DNA from: Tetracentron sinense
Taxonomy: Eukaryota > Streptophyta > Magnoliopsida > Trochodendrales > Trochodendraceae
Assembly: GCA_015143295.1 (NCBI GenBank)
Contig: CM026557.1
Span: forward strand, 39,875,965-39,939,964
Reading direction: 5' to 3'
DNA: 64,000 nt
Within the stretch, counting starts at the first letter, position 1; each line of letters opens with the position of its first letter. Position numbers and translations under genes: made by a program. The notes under the pieces were generated by a model. The model was not told the DNA's origin and ran no database searches. It worked only from the letters and a program-made list of their open reading frames with translations. This document shows positions 35,901 through 48,500 of the stretch, in pieces.

Positions 35901-38900
35901 GACCTAAGCCAAAATTTTATACACGCTCCCTATCAATCTAATGGGGCAAAAATGATTTAGATCCTCGGCTCCCTCTAACTTGTGTATGATCAAACACCTT
36001 CAACTCATGAAATTCCCTAGTCATCTTAAGAAAGACAGATCTCACAACAACCCAGCACTGTTTGTAAATTCCTATAGAAAATCCATCAGGACCTAGAGCC
36101 TTGTTCCCAATCATAACTCATAACACATCATTCTTTTAGTTGAAACTTTCTCAAGGGACAAATAACCCAAAATGGAATTTTTAGTTGTTCCTCCCTCATA
36201 TTGCCTTGGTAGTTACGTATAATGTAAGTCGGATATATATTAGAACATCATAAGTAGATTTTAAGAATTTTCTACTTGCTAACTAATCCTCAAATTCAAT
36301 ACATTTTTTCTTCTCTACATGTTAGCTCCCCCAACAATAACACAATTTTAAAGTGGCTGGTAAAGAATGGTGGAAGGGTACAAGAACTGTATCAATAACC
36401 AAGACTGGAAGAACAAACTGGAAATAGAGAAGCAGAACAATGCATGTGGCATCATAAACTTGCATTATTTCTAAATGTAAAATATAATTGAGAACAATGC
36501 ATCTTTCTTAAACTCTAGGCAAACAATGAATTCTTTTGATAAGTCATGTGAATAGTATCAATACATTAAAATACGAATCACTTTAGAAGAATATAAATGC
36601 ATACATGGTAGCTATTATATTTTTTATAATTAACAGAAGAAAAAAAGTTGTAGAACCCATATCCATGCCCAAGTCACAACCATTGTCAAAACCATCTCAG
36701 TTCCTCTTGTACAAGTAAATCCAAACCCAAGTCATAGCCATTGTCCATCAGTTCCTTTAAACCATTCAAACTTTTGAAAACTCATCAGACTACACGAAAT
36801 AATTATTCAGATTTGTTTCTCATTTTTAATTTTATAAAGAGAAATGCAGCCTTTTTAAACACAACAGGCCATGTTTCCTGTCATGAAGGGGTTTTCTACC
36901 ACATGCCGAGCTGTGGATCTGAAAGAGACCCAACCCTATGGATAGGCCAGATTGACAACCCCTCATCCATGTATGATGTAACCCCATACCCTACCATGTA
37001 TTGGACTTTTTGGACTTGAATAACAGTCTTCAGATGTGAATGTCAGTCATCAAACTTCTTTAATTTTATCAAGTAAGAAAGGGGGGAGAAAAAGGCTCTT
37101 TCTTCCATGTCTGTAGGCCCTTGGGCACATGGACAAGGGATGAGGTGGATGAACAGGTGGACCCTGTTAATCTCACAACCTCAGTTGCCATGTGTAAAAC
37201 TGTCATAACAAATCTCATTGTGACTAAACAGGTTTCCCAGGTCTTTTTTCTAATAGTGTACTTTTCTACCAGAACAAATTAGTTTGCTCCATAAACAATT
37301 GAAGATTTTTTTTTTCCAGCGACATTGAAGAAATAAGATTTTTAAGTTTAGTTCTATCCATCTAAGCTTTATATGTTAATAATTATATATGAATTTTCAA
37401 TATATATAGAAATTACAAACGAAACTCATTTTTTAGGTGTATAGGATTACAAGGTCCAAAAACTACGAGGCCATGGATTAAATCCCAGCCTACAGACTGA
37501 AAGGACAAAAAGAAATGAACATAGTATATCAATGTATTATAAGTTGCTCGAGTACAAAAATGGCACAAGAATTTAAAAAGATTAAAAAATAAGTAAAAAA
37601 CATTACATGGAGGAAAAATCACTTACACTATCTACCACAATAACATCTATAGATCCACTTTTAACCAATGTATTAACCACACTTAACAAATTTTCGGCAG
37701 AATCTGGACGTGAAAGAAGAAGATTTTCTGTGTTTACACCCATTGATTCTGCAAGTGATGGGTCCATTGCATTCTCTACATCAAGATATGCACAATATCC
37801 TGCCAAATAGGAATAAATCAGTAAAGAGAATCAGATATATACTTGTACCGTTGTACGGGAATAGATACGTTGCAACTAACTGAAGCACTCCGAAGGAAAA
37901 CAAAAGGGATATCACAGTAACATTTCATATGACTCATAGATGTTGTAACAGCATCCTTAAATCATAATAAGAGATTGGAGGTAAAATTTGGTGTAAGCCC
38001 AATAGAAACAAAATGTCTTTAAAGTCAGCTCTTATAGGATGAATCAGTTGCAGATATCACTGCCATAGCAGTAGAGCACTGACATGGCAGTATACTCTGC
38101 CATTGATTCAACCAATGAGGACCAAGAATAGAAACCTTTTGTTTCTACCTTACACCAAACTCTATGCCACGAGACAATAATGATGAACAACGTGTGTACC
38201 TTAGGATATTTATCATGTAAAAAGTAAGGAAATAGATCACCCATGGAACTGGTAACAGTTTCCCAGACACACCGACTTTAATTTTTCTAAAATAACAGAT
38301 AGTAAAAATATAATGATTTATGAGTACAGTTACTTGAGTGTTAGTGCTTCTGCAAAAGGGCCAGTTAACTCTTTGACACTAACAATATTTTATAATAATT
38401 CAAGAGTAAAACAAGAAAATTGCATTAAATTAAATTGCAGCTAGAAATATTCAGGGTCTCTCTATAATGGAATCATTAGTTCAAAAGTATGATTACAAGC
38501 AAAGTTACCCCTAGCATCAATCATATTAAACATAGAATAATACTGAAGTGCCTCAATTCTGCCCTATTTGCCGAAAAGTCGAAAACAACTAAGCTGGCTT
38601 CTCAATAACTGTGAAAATAAATAGTAAATAACATAATAATGTTAGGAGTCTAATCAAACGACTAATGATAACGAAGCCCAGAATGAGCCAAACAAGGAAC
38701 TAATCTGTTTTCCATGCCTGACTAGACCCAAGACAATACAAGTAGATAACTGTAAGAGCAGAGAATCAGGAACATCACTGATTGAGCTATCCAAATAAAA
38801 TTGCAAGGTCAAAATAGAAAAGCCTATGCTAAATCGCATCTGTGCATTCTGTATAATCTGATAAAAAGAATAGGCTCTAGTCTTCTTGAGAAAAGTGGAA

Positions 38901-41900
38901 GTGGTTTGGAGATGTTTAACATTTACTTTCTATTTTGGTGAGAACAGATTTCCTAGACATTTCGCTCATAGTACTCGCAGAGTGCAAGAAGAAGAGACCT
39001 TGTCCTTAACAGCCCTTATCACCAATGAGGAAGCCAAGCAGCTACAAGACCTCCTCCAGGATTATTGTCCTTCGGACAACAAAGAACAGCCCTTCCGGCT
39101 AGAAAAAGAGGAAGACCGAGTTGAACGAGCAACTTCAACCAGCCAAGACATGTAGACTCACTGAGTCCCGCGCTACCGACATTGCCGACAGTCCATAGAC
39201 ACAGTCAGCAGATAAGAAGATCACGCGTCAAAACCCGCGTAAGAACTCTCTTTGGCCCGTGCCGGAGAAAAAAGACCAAAGACTCGTGCTTTCTAAAAAG
39301 TAGAAAGAAAAGAGATAAAAGGAAAATAGTAACTATAGAATCTACTTTACTATAAAGTAGATAAAAGACAAACTGGGCATAATAGCTTTACTATTTGATA
39401 AAGCAATAAGAGTGTGTAAGACTAAAAACAACACTCCTCTTCAGAAGACACGAGAAATCTGGCACCCCAGAGTTCTCAGATCTCCAGTCATACAAGCTGC
39501 CAAAGAACCTTTCGGCCGCAGAGAGCCCAAGACTTTTGGGTATTGTATAAGCTTTGAGACCCGGACTCTATATAAGGGCACCTCATAGTATGGAATCGAC
39601 ATCCCGTTCTTGAGTATAGCAATACTCACTATCTCCGAAGAACAACTCTCTCTCTCTCTCAGACCGTTTGGAGTTTCAGACCACCTCCAACATATATTGT
39701 AAGTAACTTAGTATATGGCCGGTTCAGCCTAGGGGAAACCCGACGGCGAAGCGATAGCCTTTTTCTGTATTTCCCTTTTGCACTAAATAAAAGTTCGTTT
39801 ATATTTCCTTTTATTCCGTTGTGTATTTCTGTTCTTTCTTTTACTTATTCACTGCTAAAAACTATATACTACTAAAATTAATTTTATTTAAGACTGGAAA
39901 ATATCGTAATGCGCCATGGGGTTGTATCCGCCCAAGTCAATTTCAGCCTGTTACCGCTGAACCGTTGCCGGAGTGCGTAGGCGTTTAGGCGCGTTAGCGT
40001 ATTAGGACTATAGGTATAGTCAACCAAGTTAAACCACAGCAAAGACGAGTCTGAATCCCGTTTTAAATAGAAATAGTTTTATAGTACCCTCCCGAGTGGG
40101 ATGATGATGAATAGTAAAAAGATCAGATAGGAAGCAAAGTGGACCATAACCCACAGGTAGTAGACCTAGTGCATAGGTGAAATAAAAAAGTTATGTGCAG
40201 ACCCCGACGGTTCCCTTCCCACATACTTGAGTCACTACACGTGTTGAGCGTGGAAGCCGGTAGACAAATAATCGTCTTCTCCTCTAGAGAAACTCGACAA
40301 CTGCACGAAGCTTGAGCCTCTGGCGAAAGCCACGCCTAGCATTTCTTTCTTGCAGGAAGTTTACTAAGGCTTTTGTTTTAAACAAGCATAAGTCGTTATC
40401 ACTTTGGCTATAGCTTCGCCGTCGGGTTTCCGCTAGGTTTAGTCGGCCATATACTAAATTAGTTACAATATATGTTGGAGGTGTTCTGAAACTCCAAACT
40501 GTTTGAGAGAGAGAGAGTTGTTCTTCGGAGATAGTGAGTATTGCTATACTCAAGAACGGGATGTCGATTTCATACTATGAGATGCCCTTATATAGAGTCC
40601 GGGCCTCAAAGTTTATACAATACCCAAAAGTCTCGGGCTCTCTGCGGTCCAAAGGTTCTTTGACAGCTTGTATGACTAGGGGTCTAAGAACTCTGAGGTG
40701 CCAGATTTCTCGTGTCTTCTAAAGAGGAGTGTTGTCTTTAGTCTTACACACTCTTACATATTGCTTTATCAAATAGTAAAGCTACTATGCCCAGTTTGTC
40801 TTTTATCTACTTTATAGTAAAGTAGATTCTATAGTTACTATTTTCCTTCTGTCTCTTTTCTTTCTACTTTTTAGAAAGCATGAGTCTTTGGTCTTTTTTC
40901 TCCGGCATGGGCCAAAGAGAGTTCTTACGCGGGTTTTGACGCGTGATCTTCTTATCTGCTGACTGTGTCTATGGACTATCAGCAATGTCGGTAGTGCGGG
41001 ACTCAGTGAGTCTGCACGTCTTGACTGATTGAACTTGCTCGTTCAACTCGGTCTTCCTCTTCTTCTAACCGGAAGGGCTGTTCTTTGTTGTCCGAAGGAC
41101 AATAATCCTAGAGGAGGTCTTGCAGCTGCTTGGCTTTCTCATTGGTGAGAAGGTTCAGTGTTCTTTTGTGGCTCGCTTGTCGCTGAGGCAAATCGCTGCA
41201 ATCTGAGGGATGATGCAATGTATAACGATTTCCTCTGGTTTGCTGTCAAGAGGGTGTCGTTTTATGGTGATCTCGGAGCCATAAATGTCTTGTGTCTGGA
41301 TCATGCAATCGTGACTGTGGTAGATGGTCCACCAATCTTCTCCGTCTGTGTTGAGACTGAAGGCGAGGTCACTGGTCGAGCCAGTCTGATGTCCGAGCAA
41401 TGCTTGGTAATCAAGGTCTCTTTTTTCGATCTAAGGGTCAAAATTAAAAACCCTACTTTTTGAAATTCGGATGAGACTGAATTTCTGGTCTTCTTACTGA
41501 TTGGTCCAGAAGGCAATATACTTTGGATATTGGCCTTTGAGGAGGAAAGTAATAATCTTCTGATGCTCTGGAAGGAGGATGCCCAAATCTTCATCTCTCC
41601 ATACAAGGATGCTGGCAAGATACTCGTAGTCGATTAAAGTACGAGCTACGTCAGTATTTGTTATCGGATACTCGTGGGTATCGATGAACAATCTTGGGAT
41701 TGTTGTAACAAATCCTTCAACGAGAATACCCATGAAGGGTAACATTTCTTCGTTGAGCTGTTGTGCTAGGACAAAATCCATACAAGCAACTAGTCTAGTC
41801 TGTAATTCAGTAGGTACATGGTAGCGTACATTGTACTGAATTTTGACGAATACTAGCTTCGATGGGCTAGTGATGCTGGCATAGGAAGAAGGGCTGTTCC

Positions 41901-44900
41901 CTGACACTCTTTCTTTAAGTTGAGTAATCTCTACTCGCTGCTGTCTCATTTTTACCAGAAGGGCATAGAAACCTTGCCTGAATTCCACTTTTAGGTTATT
42001 CTGGGTAGCATTCCAGACTGTCTACTGCAGCTAGTTCACCTGCTAGTGAGAGCTGCCTAAGTTAATTATGAAGAGGGAAGCGTTCTCTCTTCAAGTGTCT
42101 CCTTAGATAAACATTCCCAAATTTCTAGAATTTTATCTTATTTTGAGCATTCATGTCTGGAGGGCATAACACAGTGTCTTTTGTCATTTCGAATACATCA
42201 ATGTATTCAGGGCTAATTGTCTCTTTTTTCCTTTCTACCATAATGAAAGGGTGGCTAGTTTCATCATCTTCGATGATGGTTTGACTGGCTAAGTTAATAG
42301 CTTTCTCTGAGGATTCTTCTTTCGAAGTGGCTGTGTTTAATCCTATATCCTGGAGAGTGTCTTCTTCTCGCAAACTCTTGAGAAATTGTCTGATTTTTTC
42401 AGCTTCTTCTGCTGAAAATGGTTGTCTAGCTTCTTCTGTTGAAGTTGAAGCATTATCCTAATTTAAATAAAACCAGGGTGGCTTTTCAATGTGGTGTCCA
42501 CGACCTCGAGAGGTCATGCGACCACAGCCTCTACCTCGGCCACGGGGGTCCTGTGAGAACATGTTTGCCTGCACATAAGAGTTATTAGCAAGAACAGGAT
42601 CACGAGATAGAATATCTGGAAGTATATTATTTTTGCCGGGTATATGTTTGACAGTATACTTAAAACCAGATAAATACATTTGCCAATTAAGAAGTCTTGA
42701 CTGCTTAATATTTCCTAAATTATTCTTAAGAAAGGTTTTGACAAATGTTGAATCCGTGTCTGGAAATGTACCTGACTTATAACAACAAATTCGTCTTTTC
42801 TTTTCTTTGTTGAATTTATTGATGGTTAAATAAACTGTTCCCCATTGTTTTTTGGAGGCATCAGTTTGAACTACAAATTCATCGTCTTTAGAGGGTAATG
42901 CTAAGGCTAGAAGGTTTTTCACAAGTTCCTTAATTTCTCTAACGATTTGTATGTCATGTGCATCCCATTTAAAAGGATTAGTGACTTCTGTCTTTCTTAA
43001 TTTAGTGGAGATACTTCCTCTAAATTTGGCTATGTTTTGAATATAATCAGAAGCACAATTAAACAATCCTAAAAACGACTGGAGGTGCTTTCGATTAGTT
43101 ATTTGTTCAGGAAATTCTAAGATTTTCTTAGCAAAATGTTCTTGTAGGGTAATGGTTCCATTGGAAATGGTTACACCTAAGAACTTGATATTTTCTAAAG
43201 CTATTTCAACTTTAGTGGGCGAAATAACTATTCCATGTTTGTGGATTTCATGGATCACATTTTTGCAATGTTCGTAGTGTTCTTCAAGGATTCTTGAAGT
43301 CACCAGTATGTCATCAATGTAAACTAAACAATAGTCTCTATGGTCTCGGAAGATCTGATCCATTCTTCTTTAGAAGATCTAAGGGGCATTTTTGAGACCA
43401 AATGGCATTACTAACCATTCGTATTTTCCTTGTGGAATGGTGAAGGCTGTCCAAGGTATGGACTCTTCGTTCATGGTAAATTGCCAAAAGCTTGACTTAC
43501 AGTCAAACTTACTGAACCATTTCTTATTCGTGATAAGCTGGATAAGGTTTTCTTTTGATGTTATTTGGTAACCATCCTTGGTTCTCCTCTGACTTGCTCC
43601 GAGTGGTTATTTACCAAGAAGGCGGTCGAGGAATGTCTAGAGGTTGAATCTCTTATTAGCTTAGAGCTAAGAAGCTTATCAACTTGTCTTGCTAATTCCT
43701 TCCTTTCGTCAGGATTAACGGCAAAGGCCCTACCTTTTATGGTCTGCTCAGGGTCTTTGAGGACTAAAATGCATGTAGGTTTTTCTACATTCCATTTGTC
43801 CGTAGGACTTGTGCTTAAATTGGTTTTAAGCAGGTCTAAGGTATCATGTTTTACCTTGTTGAGATCTTTCTTTTGATCTCTTCTTTCTTGGACTTGTCTC
43901 AGATTATGGTTTTCAATCTGTGTTAAAAAAACATCTAGGAGGCTTTCTACAGAGGTCTCCGTTGTCTGACTACACATGCTATTGCATTTGTTGTCGGGAC
44001 AATCACATTTTATCTTAGGGAAAACACGAGGTATCTTTAAGTCGTACGTTTTTCTAATGCTTAAAGAAACTGCGTTTCTTTGGACGTTTACTGGGAAGTA
44101 TTTATCTATAAAATCCATTCCAAGTATAGCGTCGAAACGAGAGGTGAATTCCTCTATTACCCAGAACTTCTGTTCAAGGAGAATTGGGCTTTTCTCAACT
44201 TCAAGAAATAGAGTCTTTGTAATTCTTTGACTCTGGAATTTTCCTGCGTTGGCTGTTCCACCGGATATTCCTTCAGGTGAGAAAGAAATAAGGTTTGCTG
44301 GAACAAGTTGTGGTCCGGTTAATAACATTACCGCTCCAGTATCTATAAGGGCGATAAAGGATTTGTCATTGTACTTGGCTATCTTCAATCTGATAGCGGG
44401 ACTAAACCCTAACTGTGGTCCAGAGAGATTTAGGTTTTGGACTTCCATATGGTCTTCACCTTCATCTTCTTCGAGCTCCATCTTTTCAGGAACTTCCGTT
44501 CTTTTCAAAGGACTTTCTGGTCCATCTTCTTTGCGGACCGGGTCTTGTTCATATCCTTCTTGATCCCACTGAGCATTATAGCTTAGACTATCTTCGGGAT
44601 CTTCTTCCCAGTCAAAGTCTTTAATACTCCAATATTGGTATGTCTTTTCTTCCAAATTGGATACGGGCTTTGCAAGGAGGTCTGGAAGAGGTAAAACATT
44701 TTCTTGGCCTTCTTCTCTATAGCCTTCCAATTTCCTAGCTATATTCATCCGATTTTCTTCTACTTCTTTCCAAAAGTCTGCATAGGTATTAAGAATACCG
44801 GTTTGCCTTTGCTTTATATGATCTGCCATAAGCAAAAAGCAATGTCTATGATAGATGAGTTTGAAGTTTGGCTCAATCATGAAGCAATCTTCAATATGGC

Positions 44901-45491
44901 TTTGACCAGTGGTCATGCCTTTGCATCTATCGCATTGGACTAATTGGTTTGACCATTTCAAGTCAAATTGCCAATATAATCCGGGCTTGACTTTGTCGAG
45001 GAATCCTTGTGTTCCTGCATACCAGCATTTCTGGTTTTCGAAGTCATGAAAATCTAGTTCCATAGTTTCTTCTTCAAGAGGGGCTTTTCCTTTGAAGGTC
45101 TGTGCCTGTTGGAACCATAGTCACAAAAACGGCCGTTTTTTTCAAAAAAACGCGTTTAAAACGCGCATTATTGCCTCCCCGAAAAAAACGGCGTTTAAAA
45201 CGCGTTTTTTTGAAAAAAACGCGTTTTTACGTTTTAAACGCGAATTTCGCGTTTTGTTCGCGTGTAAATCGTAAAAACCCATTTTAAACGGTTTAGAAAA
45301 CGTTTTTTTTTTAATTTTGTAAAAAAAATTGTTATAAGGTTATTTCGGTAATTTAAGGGTTTAAAGAAATTAAACCCTTAAAACCATCTCTTCTTCTCTG
45401 TTTCTCCCTACCGAAACACACTCCACTCCCGTGAAAAAACAAAACCCCCTCTTCGGTGTTTAGGGTTTTTAACAGAGAAGAAGCAGAAGAA

Positions 45492-45523
<32 letters not shown>

Positions 45524-48500
45524 AGAAGAAGAGGAGGAAGAAGAAGAAGAAGGTCACGGCGGCTCACCTGGCTGACGGCTCTCTGCATCGACTGTGTGCT
45601 TCCTCCCTCAAGGCTCAAGGTCAGTCCCACCTCTCTTCTTCTTCACCCTCTGTGATCCCACGGTTCCACCTCTCTTCTTCTTCTTCTTCTTTTAAATTTT
45701 ATTTTCTTTTGTTATTAATTTTTTTTTTTAAAATCCCTCTTCGGTGATTAGGGTTTAACAGAGAAGAAGAAGAAGAAGAAGAAGAAGAAGGTGACGCTGC
45801 TCACGCCTCTGAGCTTCGCCTGTGTGCTTCATCCGGTCATCCCTCAAGGCTCAAGGTCAGTCCCGATTCCACCTCTCTTCTTCTTCTTCTTCTTTTAAAT
45901 TTTATTTTCTTTTGTTATTAATTTTTTTTTTAAAAATCCCTCTTCGGTGATTAGGGTTTAACAGAGAAGAAGAAGAAGAAGAAGAAAGAAGAAGAAGAAG
46001 GTGACGCTGCTCACGCCTCTCTGCATCGCCTGTGTGCTTCATCCGGTCATCCCTCAAGGCTCAAGGTCAGTCCCGATTCCACCTCTCTTCTTCTTCGTAC
46101 CTCTGTGCTTCCACGGTTCCACCTACAAAAAACATATTTTGGGTGATATATTTTGCTTGCTGTCTGCTGGAATTTTGCTTGCTGTCTTTTTTTTTTTTTC
46201 AAAACTTGTGGTCATATATTTCTGGAATTTTGCTTGCCCGGTGGAATTTTGTATGCTACCATGTCTTCAGTCTGCTCTGATTTAGTTATATATTTCTGTG
46301 GATCTGAAACCTTAATTACTGTGGGAATATGAAGGACCTTAGTCATCTATTTGTTGGACACCATTAGTCTATAACTACTGGATTTTTACCATTATCTATA
46401 TTTGATTATTAAAACTATGTAGCATTGTTGTTGCTTATTTGAATTTACATGAAGGTAATTGTGCTTATTTGAATTTGATTTGTGTAGGTAGTTATGCACT
46501 TTTGCTTGATTTTAAATTTGCACTTGCACTTGCACTCCATGCATGCTAATAATTTAAACTTTTGGTTGTATTTTCTTTAGGTATTAGGATTATTTTGAAT
46601 CAATTAATCAAAGTATCAAAGTTAAAATGCCAAGAGCTAGAGATTCTTTTTGGGAGTATGTGACTGAAGAAGGAGGGACAAAGATTCGATGCAATTTTTG
46701 TCAAGAGACGTTTATGGGTAGTATTACCCGTATGAAACATCACTTTGCAAAACAATTGCAAAGAGATGTGAGGCCTTGTCCTTCGGTGCCTGATCTTGTT
46801 CATGAAAGGGCATTACAGGCCATACAAGAGATGGAGTCACGTAAGAAGACAAAAGTATCAGATTTATTGCAATCATCTCAAGTTGGTAGTGGAAGTTCTT
46901 CAGGATCGATTTCAAACATGACTTATGGTAATTTAGGAGGAGCTCAGCCGAAGGTAACTCAACTCATAAAGAAGAAAGAAAAAGATGTTGCAGATCATTT
47001 GATGGCAAAAGCTTTTGTGGCTAATAACCTTCCATTTAACTTGCTAAGGTCGCAAGAGTTTAAAGACGCCATCACAGCTGTTTCAAATCATGGTCCGGGA
47101 TATGTTCTCCCAAGTAGTGAAACACTGAGGGTAAAGTTATTGGCAAGCTTAAAGGATGAAGCAGAAGAGTATGTCAATACAATTAAAAAATCTTGGGCTG
47201 TTTCAGGATGCACTGTAATGTCTGATTCTTGGACTGATGCAAAAAAGAGGCCACATGTGAATTTGTTGGTGGCATCTCCTATGGGAACAATATTTTTAAA
47301 AAGTGAGTGTACGGTGGGGAAGAAGAAAGATGCAACATATATAGCGAATTTTATTGCATCTGGGATTGAAGAAATTGGACCAGAAAATGTTGTTCAATTC
47401 ATATCAGACAACGCTTCCAATTATAGTGCGGCCGGAATCATTATTGAAGATAGATATCCAAATATTTTCAAGACATCATGTGCAGCACATTGTTTGGATC
47501 TGATTTTAGAGAGTATTGATGAGCTTCCTCATGTGAAACCAATTTTAAAAAATGCGAGACTTATTGTGAAGTTTTTATATAGGTTTCAGCATGTTTTGGA
47601 TTTAATGAGATTACACACCCAAAACAGAGAACTAAAAAGGCCTGGGCTACTAGGTTTGCAACACAATTCCTCTGTTTACAATCTATTCTCAAAGAAGAAC
47701 AAGCATTAAGGTTTATGATTGCTTCAGCGGAATGGCGAGCTTTATCTCAAAGTAAGACAGATGAAGGAATAGAAATTGCAAATATTATACAGGGGAATGT
47801 GTTCTGGGGGAAGGGCAGAGAAATAATACAAACAGTTGAGCCTCTTGTTAGGGTCCTACGGATGGTGGATGGTGATGGTTCTACTATGGGATATCTTTAC
47901 GAAAGTATGGATAGAGCGAAAGAGGCAATCAAGGAAGTACATAAAGGCAATAATGAGAAATATATGCCTTTTTGGAAGATAATCGATGAAAGATGGAATA
48001 GGACATTGCACAGCCCCTTGCATGCAGTTGCCGCCTACCTTAATCCTAACTTGTTTTATAATAAACTTGTGAAGATGGATAAGGAAGTAAGGGTGAGCAT
48101 TGAGAAGATGATTGATAGGATGATCCCTAATTTTGAGGAGGCAAAGAAGTTTAACAAGGAGCTGAAACTTTACCACCAACAAGACAATTCCATCTTTACC
48201 AAATGGGGAATTGAAAACCTTTGTGATACACATCCAAGTAAGTTTATTACACACTTACATTATTTTAATTTTTGAAGTTTAATTAGATTTCAGTTTTAAT
48301 AGTTAACATTTTAAAAATGTATTTGTATTGTAATTAGGACTTTGGTGGGACATGTATGGACAACAAGTTCCAATCCTTCAAAAGTTGGCAATCAAATTGC
48401 ATAGCCAACCATGCAGTGCCTCAGCATGTGAAAGAAATTGGAGTGCTTTTGAGGCTGCACACACGAAGAAGAGGAACAGATTAGAGCCAAATAAGTTGCA

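Larger units (their letters stand above)
33060..36170 (-). mobile_element. Degenerate LINE (L1-type), split by hAT C
   Basis: On the minus strand from about 36170 down: [14 protein letters not shown] (RT finger), then [13 protein letters not shown] (35020-35080) interrupted just upstream by hAT C, then [20 protein letters not shown] and QGNPISPIL (34830-34930), then a C-terminal segment with [19 protein letters not shown] (34068-34307) and a cysteine-poor tail to 33726. These are the usual plant L1 RT and zf-RVT regions in order. The 3' end is a T-run on the plus strand at 33061. Many stops and shifts; no endonuclease seen. Confidence 0.85.

Noticed and set aside
41158-41463. Plus-strand 101-codon frame
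   Set aside because: Antisense to the viral 3' frame fragment; no recognisable features.
43565-44624. Plus-strand open frames over the EPRV protease region
   Set aside because: They are antisense to the protease-RT frame and have no domain signs.
45092-45287. Basic small proteins ([17 protein letters not shown]) on the plus strand
   Set aside because: They are translations of the AAACGCG subterminal array of element B.
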